A DNA stretch of 64,000 nt from Pirellulaceae bacterium (GTDB lineage Bacteria; Planctomycetota; Planctomycetia; Pirellulales; Pirellulaceae). A model generated the notes under the pieces. That model was not told the origin of the DNA. It saw only the letters and a program-made list of their open reading frames with translations, and made no database searches. The first letter of the stretch is position 1, and each line of letters begins with the position of its first letter. This document shows positions 7,815-16,693 of the stretch, piece after piece. The DNA lies in NCBI GenBank assembly GCA_028280445.1, contig JANQLU010000124.1, positions 97,019-161,018 of the forward strand, written 5' to 3'. The position numbers and the translations under genes were made by a program.

Positions 7815-8564
7815 ATGTTTAGCAAACCATGCATCGGATTGAATGCAGATTACCGCAGCCCACAGCGCAAACAGCCCGCCTATTCGGCTGTTACAGCCGG
7901 ATACTACGACGCGATTCAGCGAGCTGGAGGGATTCCTGTCATCTTGCCCCCGTTAAGTTCCGAAGACGACATCCGAGTGGTTCTGGATCGTCTGGACGGT
8001 TTTCTCCTGGTCGGCGGTGCCGATTTAGATCCTCGACGCGATGGGTTCATGTTGCATCCTATGGTTAAACCCATGGATCCCCGCCGCGAAATTTTTGATC
8101 GTACAATTTGCAATCTGGTTGCCGAACGCAAAATGCCATGCCTGGGCATCGGTGCAGGTATGCAGTTGATGAATATCACTAAAGGTGGAAATCTGTTTTT
8201 GCACATTCCTGACGATTTGCCGGAAGCAATGCCTCATCGTGACCCTCAGGATCCGGGGCACCGTCATGGATTGAATATCGTTTCCGGCTCGTTGATGGAC
8301 CGCGTTTATGGTGATGGCGAGATCCGTGTCAGCAGCCGACATCACATGGCGATTGACGAAGTTGCCACGTGTTTTGATGTGACGGCTCGTTGTGCGGATG
8401 GCGTGATCGAAGCCATCGAATCAAACGATCCCGAGTGGATTGCGATTGGAACGCAATTCCATCCCGAAAACGATGCCTCGAGCGCATTGGACATGCGAAT
8501 TTTCGAAGAGTTTATCGAAGCGATTCGCGAACCTGTTCCTCAAAATTTGCGTTTGGTTGCTTAA
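7815..8564 (+). CDS. PuuD-like class I amidotransferase-fold protein lacking the nucleophile Cys
   Basis: 249 residues with the peptidase C26 / gamma-glutamyl-GABA hydrolase layout: GLNADYR start, VGGADLDPRR, then the nucleophile elbow and a C-terminal QFHPEN. In active members the elbow reads like CRG; here it is GIGAGMQ, so Gly113 replaces the catalytic Cys and Ala114 the Arg. The His216/Glu218 pair is intact. A cysteine at 109 lies four residues too early to be a nucleophile. The protein may bind a gamma-glutamyl ligand without cleaving it, or be a structural pseudoenzyme. GGAGG upstream of the ATG at 7815 supports the start. A hairpin terminator follows. Confidence 0.75.
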   Translation: MFSKPCIGLNADYRSPQRKQPAYSAVTAGYYDAIQRAGGIPVILPPLSSEDDIRVVLDRLDGFLLVGGADLDPRRDGFMLHPMVKPMDPRREIFDRTICNLVAERKMPCLGIGAGMQLMNITKGGNLFLHIPDDLPEAMPHRDPQDPGHRHGLNIVSGSLMDRVYGDGEIRVSSRHHMAIDEVATCFDVTARCADGVIEAIESNDPEWIAIGTQFHPENDASSALDMRIFEEFIEAIREPVPQNLRLVA

Positions 8565-8585
8565 ATCGCAAGTTCATTTTAAAGA

Positions 8586-8612
8586 TGCCCGGTTGAGGCC
8601 GGGCAATCTTTG
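8586..8612 (+). terminator. Probable intrinsic terminator
   Basis: Stem TGCCCGG/CCGGGCA (8586-8592 with 8599-8605) followed by a T-rich tail, 22 bases after the GATase-fold stop codon. Confidence 0.55.
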
Positions 8613-8657
8613 ATTCGTTTCGAGTTTTACATCCCAGTCTCAACCAAATATTTTGAA

Positions 8658-9749
8658 ATGTGGCGAGGCATTTTTTCCCGACGCGCTCCTTTGGATGTCT
8701 CTGAGAAAGTGGATCGTCAGCGATTCTATCAAAACCGTCGACTGGTATGTGGTTTTTTTGTCGACCCCGCATTTGAACAAGTCCTCGGTTCGCTGGTGAT
8801 CGTTGAAGGATGCGGCAAATGGTTAAAGGCTCAAGTTGTCGAAACGGTACGGGCAGAGGTGCCCGAAATTATTAGTCAAGCTGCTCGGTCGGTGGCGCAG
8901 TCTGATTCACCCGATATGGCCGAACACTTCGAGTTGGCGGCCGATTTAACGGAAATCTATTGCCAGTTGATTTGGCAACTCAGAACCAGCGCAGGCAAAG
9001 CGTCTGATCAGATCCTGGCTGCTTGCATTGACGATCCCGGGATCTGGTCCCACAACAAACAACAACAACGGTACTTGGCGAGCTTCTGTGCACCGGACGC
9101 ACTGGCGGAAAAAAGCGGTTTGACAATCGTTGACGCTTTGCCGGCTCGCGACGCGGCAGTAGGGGGAAACGGACAGCCCCTCTGCCCACTACCGTTGTGG
9201 CTGATGTTTGCCGATCGCGATGAAAAAGTGTCCCAGGTCAATCGAGTTGTTGCGGTGTTGGCAAAACAGTCGATCGAATTGATTTATTTGCCCGCGTCAG
9301 ATGGTTTGGATCGCGAGTACCCAGGGATACGTTGGCAAGCGGCAGAGCAACACGGTTTGGAATCAATCAAAAATCTGATTGAAACATTTATCGATCAACA
9401 AAAAAAACGTCCCGCTGATTCATCATCGCCAGACACGGTAACAGAAGTTGTCTTTGTCGGGCGGGAAGCTAACGACACCTGTGACTGGTTTCGCGAAAAT
9501 TCAAAATTGACGGTGCGAAACAGCATCGATTTTGGAATCAATCCCGAAAATATTCAGGCGACCGTCGCCGCAATATTGGGGTTAGCCAATCTCGACCAAA
9601 TGCCGGCGAACGTGCCCGAAATTACTGGTGCTTCTTCGCCACGAACTTTGGGTCGTACCACGCCTGGTCGTCCATCGAATTGGCGTCGTGTTTTGCTAAA
9701 CATGGCGGATTATCGACCTCCCGCGATGAAATTACGTGACGCGATTTAA
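8658..9749 (+). CDS. Hypothetical protein, about 364 residues
   Basis: No family recognised. I prefer the ATG at 8658 over the TTG at 8610 because the latter overlaps the upstream terminator hairpin. The protein is predicted soluble, with no signal peptide or membrane segment. The first 130 residues are rich in hydrophobic/charged helix patterns (QVLGSLVIVEGCGKW; HFELAADLTEIYCQL); the middle contains a Rossmann-like run (LWLMFADRDEKVSQVNRVVAVL) and the C-terminus a basic tail. It follows the nucleophile-less amidotransferase and could share a function with it. Confidence 0.6.
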   Translation: MWRGIFSRRAPLDVSEKVDRQRFYQNRRLVCGFFVDPAFEQVLGSLVIVEGCGKWLKAQVVETVRAEVPEIISQAARSVAQSDSPDMAEHFELAADLTEIYCQLIWQLRTSAGKASDQILAACIDDPGIWSHNKQQQRYLASFCAPDALAEKSGLTIVDALPARDAAVGGNGQPLCPLPLWLMFADRDEKVSQVNRVVAVLAKQSIELIYLPASDGLDREYPGIRWQAAEQHGLESIKNLIETFIDQQKKRPADSSSPDTVTEVVFVGREANDTCDWFRENSKLTVRNSIDFGINPENIQATVAAILGLANLDQMPANVPEITGASSPRTLGRTTPGRPSNWRRVLLNMADYRPPAMKLRDAI

Positions 9750-9754
9750 CGGCG

Positions 9755-9944
9755 AGGTGCGGGGCGAGGTGCGAGCGGCGAGGTGCGGGAGGGCGAGGCT
9801 CCTGCCGAGCCATATTGGGATGAAAACCCAGCCAACGCCATCGTGAGCGGCAAGGCGCTAGCCGCCGGTAGGAAGCACGACCGAACCGGCGGCTAGCGCC
9901 TTGCCGCTCACAAGATCAGGTTCGGCCGCGAGCCTCACCCTCCC
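9755..9944. repeat. Nested repeat C-B-C with G-rich tandem lead-in
   Basis: Three near-copies of GGCGAGGTGCG (9751-9790) lead into a family C arm at 9787-9811. A full family B hairpin follows at 9843-9912, and a degenerate reverse C arm at 9919-9944 closes the unit, so the whole is one long interrupted palindrome. Confidence 0.8.
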
Positions 9945-9976
9945 AAATATCGCCGTCCCGAATTTCGCCGCTCGAA

Positions 9977-11317
9977 TTATTTTGACTTAAACAATGCTAA
10001 GGCGTTGTAGAAAACTTCTTCCTCGGCCAGCAGAATTGCTTTTTCGCCGTCGACCATTTGGTCGTTGCCGTCTGGAATTCGAACAAATTCGTCGTTGATG
10101 ATGGCGGCGATCAGGCAACGTTCGGGAAGTTGCAACTCGGCAAGTTTGTTTTGGGTGGCCGGAACGCCGTCAATGATCTCGATTTCGGCAACTTTGATTT
10201 GACTGCCGGGTAATCGAACGAGCGCGTTGACCACGCCTTCGTTCAAAAATGTCATCACACGTTTCGCCATGACTTCGCGTTGGCTTACGGCCAGGTCAAT
10301 TCCGAGTTGACCAATAATTCGTGTATAGTCAGGTCGTCCAATGACTGCCATGACTTCTTCGGCGCCAACCTCTTTGGCTTCGACACATGACACAATGTTG
10401 TTTTCATCGGAGCCGAGGCAGGCAACATAGACGTCGGTATTTCCGACCCGCTCTTCCTCCAGCACTTCGCGGTGCGTCGCATCGGCATGGATGACGTTGA
10501 CGTGTTTGAGGATATTCGCCAGATAGTTGCAGCGTTCTTCTTCGGACTCAAGCAGTGTCACCGTAAAATTTTCGTTTTCCAGGATACGAGCCAGGTGGAA
10601 TCCGGTCTCCCCTCCTCCGCCAATGATGACGCGGCGTTTTTTTTGCCGTCGTTGTTTGAACAGATTTTTGAGTTCCGGTTCCGATTCGCGTCGACAGAAA
10701 ACCGTGACATGATCATCGATCTCGATTTGATCATTGGCCGTTACGATCCAAGTTTTTTTACCGCGTTGAATCGTTCCAATTCGAACGTTTCTCGGGAGTT
10801 TGAGATCGCGAATTGGCTTGTGAGTGATTTTGCATTTTTCCGTGACGACAAACTCAAGGACTTCCATTTCACCGTGGGCAAATTGTTCGACGACCACCGA
10901 TTGCGGGTTTCGGATGCCTCGAGCCAGCGCCGTTGCCGCGAGTTGTTCGAGGCTGAGCATCCGGTCAATGCCAAAATGTTTTTGATAGTCGAACGTACTG
11001 AGGTCTCGAAAAACGGGTGCATAGACCCTGGCGATGGTCCGTCGTGCGCCCATCGCTTTGGCCATGCTGGCCGCTACGATGTTAACCTCGTCGATTCCTG
11101 TCACGGCCAGAACAATATCGGCAGCAGCGACCCCCGACTGAAACAGCACGGATGATTCCGATGCATTTCCGTTGATGACGCGCACATCGAGGTCGTCGTT
11201 GACGGCTTGAGTGCGTTTGGGATTCGTGTCAACGATAGTGACGTGGATTCCATTTTGGCACAACAAATCTGCGATCGATGTGCCAACGGTGCCCGCCCCG
11301 AGGATGACGACGTTCAT
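9977..11317 (-). CDS. trkA: TrkA-type potassium uptake regulator with two NAD-binding domains
   Basis: Cytoplasmic regulatory subunit of Trk/Ktr potassium channels. The duplicated TrkA-N/TrkA-C architecture is clear: a first dinucleotide loop GAGTVG at residues 7-12, a second GGGGETG near 233, and a TrkA-C domain after each. About 446 residues from the ATG at 11317, matching TrkA; the longer frame to 11371 adds an Arg-rich start without homology and runs into repeat-derived sequence. No TrkH/TrkG membrane subunit is adjacent, so the partner channel must be elsewhere. Confidence 0.88.
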   Translation of the reverse strand: MNVVILGAGTVGTSIADLLCQNGIHVTIVDTNPKRTQAVNDDLDVRVINGNASESSVLFQSGVAAADIVLAVTGIDEVNIVAASMAKAMGARRTIARVYAPVFRDLSTFDYQKHFGIDRMLSLEQLAATALARGIRNPQSVVVEQFAHGEMEVLEFVVTEKCKITHKPIRDLKLPRNVRIGTIQRGKKTWIVTANDQIEIDDHVTVFCRRESEPELKNLFKQRRQKKRRVIIGGGGETGFHLARILENENFTVTLLESEEERCNYLANILKHVNVIHADATHREVLEEERVGNTDVYVACLGSDENNIVSCVEAKEVGAEEVMAVIGRPDYTRIIGQLGIDLAVSQREVMAKRVMTFLNEGVVNALVRLPGSQIKVAEIEIIDGVPATQNKLAELQLPERCLIAAIINDEFVRIPDGNDQMVDGEKAILLAEEEVFYNALALFKSK

Positions 11318-11480
11318 GTTTAATTGCCGGCCTACTGTTTTTCTAAAGCGACTACGTAGGCGACAAAGCATACCGCAAATATGGCCAGTTCAACAGTATT
11401 TGGTTTTGATATTTGCCGAAACTGAGTGGATTTTGGTTCAAACTTGGCGTGTGGGGAGACGGGGTTTGGGAGGGAAAATC

Positions 11481-11643
11481 GGGAGGGCGAGGCTCCTGCC
11501 GAGCCGTATTGGGACGAGCTCACATCCATGGCAAAGCCATCCGCGAGCGGCAAGGCGCTTACCGCCGGTTTGTTAGCGCTTCGAACCGGCGGCTTGTGCC
11601 TTGCCGCTAACAGGATTCGGCTCGGCGGGAGCCTCGCCCTCCC
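11481..11643. repeat. Nested repeat C-B-C
   Basis: Family C arm at 11481-11505, family B hairpin at 11543-11610, reverse C arm at 11618-11643. The layout and spacing match the units at 9787-9944 and 62452-62581. Confidence 0.85.
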
Positions 11644-11686
11644 AATGCGCCCTCCCAATGCACCCTCTCGACCCCCACACCTGCAC

Positions 11687-11712
11687 AAAAAAAACCGCCA
11701 AATGTTTGGCGG
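11687..11712 (-). terminator. Intrinsic terminator
   Basis: Stem CCGCCAAA/TTTGGCGG (11695-11712, two-base loop) followed on the minus strand by eight T; it lies 30 bases after the stop of the 634-residue secreted protein. Confidence 0.8.
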
Positions 11713-11742
11713 CTTGTTGTTATTTCAATTTCGCGTGAGCAA

Positions 11743-13647
11743 CTATTTTTTCTTTTTGCTCGACGAATCTTCATCCAGATCTGGTTTCAAAGAAAACGCC
11801 AGGAAGTGGAATCCGCTGTCGTCGCTGACCACGAAACCGCCCGCAGGTGGGAAGTATTTTTTGACGTGTTCGAAATCTGGTAGTGGACTGTCTTCGAAAG
11901 AGTTTTTCAGCTTTTGAACATACTTGTTTTGCTCAGCGCCGCGGCTCATCAGAGCTTTGGTGTTTTCGCTTTTGGCAGCTTCGAAGAATGTTCGCATTTG
12001 TTCACTCGGACGATTGAAAAACGTGATTGACGGCAATTGAGAGCTCAGAAGTTTTTCCATCTCTTTGATGATTTTTTTGTAATCTTCATCTTCAGCCAGT
12101 GCTTTTTTCTCACCTCGACTGACTTCGATGATGTGTTTCAAAAACTCTTTACTGTCCGCAATGATCAGGTATTCGTCCAGGATCATGAATGCCGGATCTT
12201 GCTCACGAACTTCGAGATCGACACGGTCTTCATCATCTTCGATTCCGCGTTCACGTCGTCGTCGTTCACGGAATTCCCGCATGCTTTCTTCACGTTGTTT
12301 CTTGCGCTCTTCGGAGGTCGCCCAGAACGATTTGCCTTTATAGCGATTTTCTTCCAGCGACCCTTCGTCTTGCTTTTCGATCATATCCATGAATTTGTCG
12401 AGGACACCTTTGAATTTATCCATGTCCTTGATTTTGATACTGATGGCAAAGCTTTGACTGTTCAGTCGTGCGGGAGGCTCCGACCAGGTAACTAGCGTTA
12501 TTCGTCCGTCGAGGCTTTTGATCAAATCCTCTTCGAAATCGATATCCAATTGCTGATTGATGTTTTTGTCAATCATTTCTTCGAAAGCACCGTCATTGGA
12601 GAACGCATCAACAATTTTGGTGAGTTCCGAATAGAGTGTTTTTGCATTCCAATGCATGGTCATGTAAGAAATACAATCTTGTGGGACCCATGGTTCGGGG
12701 TCGTTGACGCCTGGTTTCAAGGCGATCATTTTGAAAATACCGCTACGTGGACTGGCCAGCAGAATGTGTCCATGAAAGATGCTGTCGTAACCTTGTTCGT
12801 CATAGATCACGCTGCCGCCGACTGCCAACAAGCCGTCGAGACCGAGGGTTGGCAAAAATGCCAAAGCCAAGCGTGCAGCTGCATTGCCTTTGGTAAACGC
12901 TTTGTACATATCGATCGGATCGATATAAAACGAGAATTCCGGTGGCGCGTCTTTAGTGCCACGGCAACGATTCATGATCGTGATGAATTTGCGATGTTCG
13001 GCAAGTGTTTTCTGTTTGCCTTCGTATTTGTCTTGCCATTTGAGCCAGACAAATTGCAGGATATCTTTATCCATGCAGAAAACATACGTTCCTTCGTGTT
13101 GGAAATAGGTGACTTGCTCATCGTCACCACCACTACCAGTAATTGTGTGGAATTTGATGCCTTCAACTTCTTCGGATTCGGCGGTCGCGCCTTCTTCTTT
13201 GGCGAGTTCTGTTCCCCGTTCGATCAGTTTTTTGTGGGTTTCTGATTCAGGGTCAACATCGATGAAAAAGATCGGCACAGGATTGCCGCGTTCCATTCCG
13301 ACCAGACCAAAACAAATTTCGCCTTGAGGAAGATTGAACAGATCTGACAGTTCCTGGTCAGCAACTTGTCCTTTGACGTCCTCATATGATTCTTTAGCGA
13401 CGTCCATCATCCCTTGGACAAAAGGACGCATTTTTTCGTCCTTGATCATTTTGCCGAAGGTGGATTCAGAAAATTTCCGCTTGAGTTCATTGATGTCATC
13501 AATCTGGAAGTACATCAATGTTGAATCAGGAAGTAACTCAGGGGCTTTTTTCTTGCGTTTTGCTTTTGATTTATCTTGGGCGGCCATGCCAGTTGCCAAA
13601 ATGGCGATCATGACCAGGCTGAGACCAAATTGGGTCGCTTTCCGCAC
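11743..13647 (-). CDS. Large secreted protein of unknown function
   Basis: 634 residues with a signal peptide (basic start, hydrophobic run LSLVMIAILATGMA, then AQDKSKAKRKKK). The body is rich in charged residues; a repeated pattern of 'Y/F-x-D' segments and a strongly charged stretch near 440-480 (RREERMREF-like, Arg/Glu-rich) suggest a helical region. The C-terminus ends in a lysine run. I recognise no domain; similar long secreted proteins without assigned function are frequent in planctomycetes. It stands alone between repeats and a divergent gene, with its own terminator. Confidence 0.7.
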   Translation of the reverse strand: MRKATQFGLSLVMIAILATGMAAQDKSKAKRKKKAPELLPDSTLMYFQIDDINELKRKFSESTFGKMIKDEKMRPFVQGMMDVAKESYEDVKGQVADQELSDLFNLPQGEICFGLVGMERGNPVPIFFIDVDPESETHKKLIERGTELAKEEGATAESEEVEGIKFHTITGSGGDDEQVTYFQHEGTYVFCMDKDILQFVWLKWQDKYEGKQKTLAEHRKFITIMNRCRGTKDAPPEFSFYIDPIDMYKAFTKGNAAARLALAFLPTLGLDGLLAVGGSVIYDEQGYDSIFHGHILLASPRSGIFKMIALKPGVNDPEPWVPQDCISYMTMHWNAKTLYSELTKIVDAFSNDGAFEEMIDKNINQQLDIDFEEDLIKSLDGRITLVTWSEPPARLNSQSFAISIKIKDMDKFKGVLDKFMDMIEKQDEGSLEENRYKGKSFWATSEERKKQREESMREFRERRRRERGIEDDEDRVDLEVREQDPAFMILDEYLIIADSKEFLKHIIEVSRGEKKALAEDEDYKKIIKEMEKLLSSQLPSITFFNRPSEQMRTFFEAAKSENTKALMSRGAEQNKYVQKLKNSFEDSPLPDFEHVKKYFPPAGGFVVSDDSGFHFLAFSLKPDLDEDSSSKKKK

Positions 13648-13931
13648 GGGAATCTCCTCGTTTGATGTTTTTGGGGCGATGGATTTCGAATTAAAGGGTC
13701 AATATTGAACGTAAAGACCTACAACCCCCGATTTAACCCCACCATTTGACATTTAGTTTCGGATTTAACCGGACAAGCCAGATTTTTCGGGTTTCGCGGA
13801 AAACCGGGCTTTTTCTGGGTGTTTTTTTCGAAACGATCTGTCAACAATCAGGTTGAATTGACCAGTTAGAGTCGAATTCCGATGATAGAGAAACCCGCCT
13901 GTCGTTGGCTGTTTTTTGAAGGAATTGATAG

Positions 13932-14648
13932 ATGAACCGAATCCTGACTTTTTGTGTTGCGTTGTCCGTCGTTTCGATTTCGGCCAGTGCCGTTTTTTCT
14001 CAGGATAATGGGACTGGAACTGGGACGAATACAGGCACAGGAACTCAAGGCACCGGCATCAACCAGACTCAAGCAGGACAAACCGGAGGCGGTGGACGCC
14101 AACAAGCGGCCCCACCGAATGTCGCCGAAGGAATCCAAGGACAGCAAGCGCAGGTTCAAGAGCCACCACAAATTGCCGATATCGAAGTAACCGATTTGCG
14201 TCAGCAAGAATTCGTTGGGCGGAGATATAACAACTACTTTCACGCATACAGTCAATTCAACGATAGCGGAATTGGCGGAAATACCGGTGCCAATCGGCAG
14301 TTTGGCAACACGGGCCAGCAACAACAGCCGGGCGGCAATATCTTTGGCGGTGCTAACGCTAACAATATTGGATTCGTAACGCGACGATCGATCCGAACAC
14401 GCATGCGACCCAGTTTTTCTGCTCCTACCGTTCCGATCTCAACACGCGTTTCGAATTTCAGCGATCGTCTTTCTCGAACGACATCGCTGCGAGGGATGAC
14501 CCAAAATGTGAAATATGTTTTGGAAGGCCGTACTGGGCGGCTGACGGGGACGGTCAAGTCGGAAGAACAGAAAAAATTGCTGGAACGCCAAGTTCGTCTT
14601 GAGCCTGGTGTCTACAAAGTTGTGAATGAACTCCGCGTCGTGAATTAG
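13932..14648 (+). CDS. Secreted protein with C-terminal BON domain
   Basis: 238 residues: signal peptide (ILTFCVALSVVSISASAVFS), a low-complexity Gly/Thr/Asn/Gln region to about residue 150, then a BON (OsmY-type) domain whose core reads LEGRTGRLTGTVKSEEQKKLLERQV and ends in VYKVVNEL. BON domains bind phospholipid or other envelope ligands, so an envelope role is likely. It has no operon partner; the next gene is on the other strand. Confidence 0.7.
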   Translation: MNRILTFCVALSVVSISASAVFSQDNGTGTGTNTGTGTQGTGINQTQAGQTGGGGRQQAAPPNVAEGIQGQQAQVQEPPQIADIEVTDLRQQEFVGRRYNNYFHAYSQFNDSGIGGNTGANRQFGNTGQQQQPGGNIFGGANANNIGFVTRRSIRTRMRPSFSAPTVPISTRVSNFSDRLSRTTSLRGMTQNVKYVLEGRTGRLTGTVKSEEQKKLLERQVRLEPGVYKVVNELRVVN

Positions 14649-14689
14649 AGCGGATTGCTGGTTCAAATTCCTGGCTGAATAAAGTACGT

Positions 14690-14961
14690 GGGTGGCACTG
14701 GCCCCAGCCAGTGAGAAGTGCTTGGATTGTATTCTGTTTGAGTGATGACCTTGAACAGTTTTGGATTTTCCCTTGATTGGGTTCGTGTTGCACTGGCAAA
14801 GCCAGTGGCACCCTTCAGCGCCTTGCCGTTCACAATGGTATTGCCTAAGGCTGTTTCCAATACGGCTCGCTGGTTCCAATACGGCTCGGCAGGAGCCTCG
14901 CCCTCCCTGGCCGGTTTCCACCGGCCATTCCAACAAAACGGCCGGTGGGAACCGGCCCTAC
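14690..14961. repeat. Repeat cluster: E pair, B fragment, C fragment, A pair
   Basis: Family E arms face each other at 14690-14714 and 14791-14813. A B fragment is at 14817-14833, a reverse C arm at 14882-14907, and a degenerate A at 14908-14926 faces a full A at 14940-14961. The gap of about 325 bases between the BON gene and the HTTM gene is filled almost entirely by these elements. Confidence 0.8.
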
Positions 14962-14974
14962 ATCACTTAAATCG

Positions 14975-16543
14975 TTAGAAAAAATCGCCGTCTTTGAGTT
15001 TTTCTAGTTCTTGCTCAAATACGCTTCCGGCGGGTTTGATTTCAAACCAGACTTTGTGACGTTGATCGATACCGTTGTATTGAGGACCGATCAGTTGTTT
15101 GAAACAAGTGAGTTTGAACACTTTTACTTTCTGACTTTCCGCGTGTGTTTCGTTCCAGTGGTTGATGTAATAATTCGCTAATGCGACGCGGAAAATGTTT
15201 TGGACCGCGGCAGCCTCAGGGTTGCCTTTCGGTACTGAAACCAGGTTGCGGTGAAGTTTTCGCAAATGATGATACTTCATGGCAACTCGCACACTTTCGG
15301 GTTTGTTTTCGTTGGGCGGGTTCCCTGAAAATAAATCAACTTTCGTGCCGTCCGCCAGGCGCGCGTCGTAAACAAACCAAGGGCTTTCTTGCGGCGGCAC
15401 ATCGAACATGCGGAAATGCTGGTCCAGCATCAACAATTGTCCGATTCCTTCAATATCACGATGGATGAATCGTTTTTTATACACGAGGTAAGTGTTGTTG
15501 ATATTTATGCTGATAATGAACGCAATCAAAACTAGTCCGACGACGGCGAATACGGGTCGCAGCGGTTTGGGCCAACCGCGCGGTTCTGTTTCCGGACGCG
15601 AGCGGAACGATTGAATCCAGTTTCTGGACCAGACCATGGTCGGGATAAACATCAGCCAGCCCATCATGCTGATGAACGAGAATAATCCAATCGACATGGT
15701 CATCGCGATCGACAGATGCAATACCCAGTAGATTGCAATATTGAGCAACCGGAACCAGTGGTTACGAAACGGGATGAGCAACAACAGCGGACTGATCACT
15801 TCGACCCAAACCGTCGATATGGTGATGAATTTTAACAAGCCTGGGTAATTCAAAAGGTGCTTGCCCAGCGGTTTGACGTAAATGTCCAGACGCATTACGT
15901 ATTCCATGGCGTAACCGTCAAACCAAACCGCATTGCATTTGGACAATCCGGTGAACATATACATGCAAGCAAACTGAATAAGGAATCCCGCTGTTGCAAT
16001 ATTGCAGAGCCAGTGCCGCGTGTTTTGTAGATTGCGTTTTTTGAAATAGGCGTCAATTGACCAGATTTGTCCTAACGGCAAAAACATCGACCAGAACAAC
16101 ATCATTTTCATGACCATATCGCCAGACGACAAAATCATTGGATTGCGAGCGTGGAGTGACGCCAACAAAAACCAACTGGCGATGGTTGCGATGCGCGTCA
16201 TAAACCCGAGGGAAAGAGCGATCGCAAATAGACCCGCAATTACAAACAACGCAGTTTGATATTCGACTGATCCGGATAGCTGGTGAATCGAGACCCATGG
16301 CCAATTAAAATTTCCATTAAAGACGTTGCTCCAATATTGTTTTCCAACTTCACGAGTGACGATCCCGTGATCGGTGTACATCAATTTGAGAGTCGGCCAA
16401 CGCAAAATCAGGTCGGCAATCAGCATGCCGCCCAGCACGATTCGAAATACCGCCATGGAGCGCACATCGATGCCGAACACGGTCGACATTCGCTCCCGCC
16501 ATGTCAGTTTTTTATCAGGCAATTCAGAAATTTTGGTCGTCAC
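14975..16543 (-). CDS. HTTM-domain membrane protein (gamma-carboxylase-like)
   Basis: 522 residues with a vitamin-K gamma-carboxylase-like HTTM core: an entry segment GIDVRSMAVFRIVLGGMLIADL, then about six to eight membrane helices to residue 330, and a soluble C-terminal region of about 190 residues. Bacterial HTTM proteins are mostly uncharacterised; vertebrate and a few bacterial relatives carboxylate glutamates. Located in the cytoplasmic membrane. No partner gene; tsaD is next on the same strand about 150 bases away. Confidence 0.8.
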   Translation of the reverse strand: MTTKISELPDKKLTWRERMSTVFGIDVRSMAVFRIVLGGMLIADLILRWPTLKLMYTDHGIVTREVGKQYWSNVFNGNFNWPWVSIHQLSGSVEYQTALFVIAGLFAIALSLGFMTRIATIASWFLLASLHARNPMILSSGDMVMKMMLFWSMFLPLGQIWSIDAYFKKRNLQNTRHWLCNIATAGFLIQFACMYMFTGLSKCNAVWFDGYAMEYVMRLDIYVKPLGKHLLNYPGLLKFITISTVWVEVISPLLLLIPFRNHWFRLLNIAIYWVLHLSIAMTMSIGLFSFISMMGWLMFIPTMVWSRNWIQSFRSRPETEPRGWPKPLRPVFAVVGLVLIAFIISININNTYLVYKKRFIHRDIEGIGQLLMLDQHFRMFDVPPQESPWFVYDARLADGTKVDLFSGNPPNENKPESVRVAMKYHHLRKLHRNLVSVPKGNPEAAAVQNIFRVALANYYINHWNETHAESQKVKVFKLTCFKQLIGPQYNGIDQRHKVWFEIKPAGSVFEQELEKLKDGDFF

Positions 16544-16580
16544 GCTAACACCAAGCCAAATTCGTCGAAAACGGAATTAC

Positions 16581-16614
16581 GCAAAACCACTTGCCCTGCG
16601 CTTCGTGCTCGTAA
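16581..16614. repeat. Family F half-element
   Basis: GCAAAACCACTTG followed by CGCTTCGTGCT corresponds to one arm of the family F element; the other arm is absent. Confidence 0.55.
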
Positions 16615-16693
16615 GATTCGAGGCAATCCGCTTCTGACCTGAATTATAGGTCATTTCAAATCCCGGAAGCCAAATTTATTTCCGGTACATTCG

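Noticed and set aside
11332..11688. 118-residue minus-strand ORF and other ORFs inside the C-B-C units
   Set aside because: Fully composed of repeat sequence; the same translated fragments recur at other copies (for example 14439-14936), so they are repeat artefacts.
14656..14676. tRNA T-arm-like GGTTCAAATTCC
   Set aside because: No acceptor stem, D-arm or anticodon arm can be built around it.
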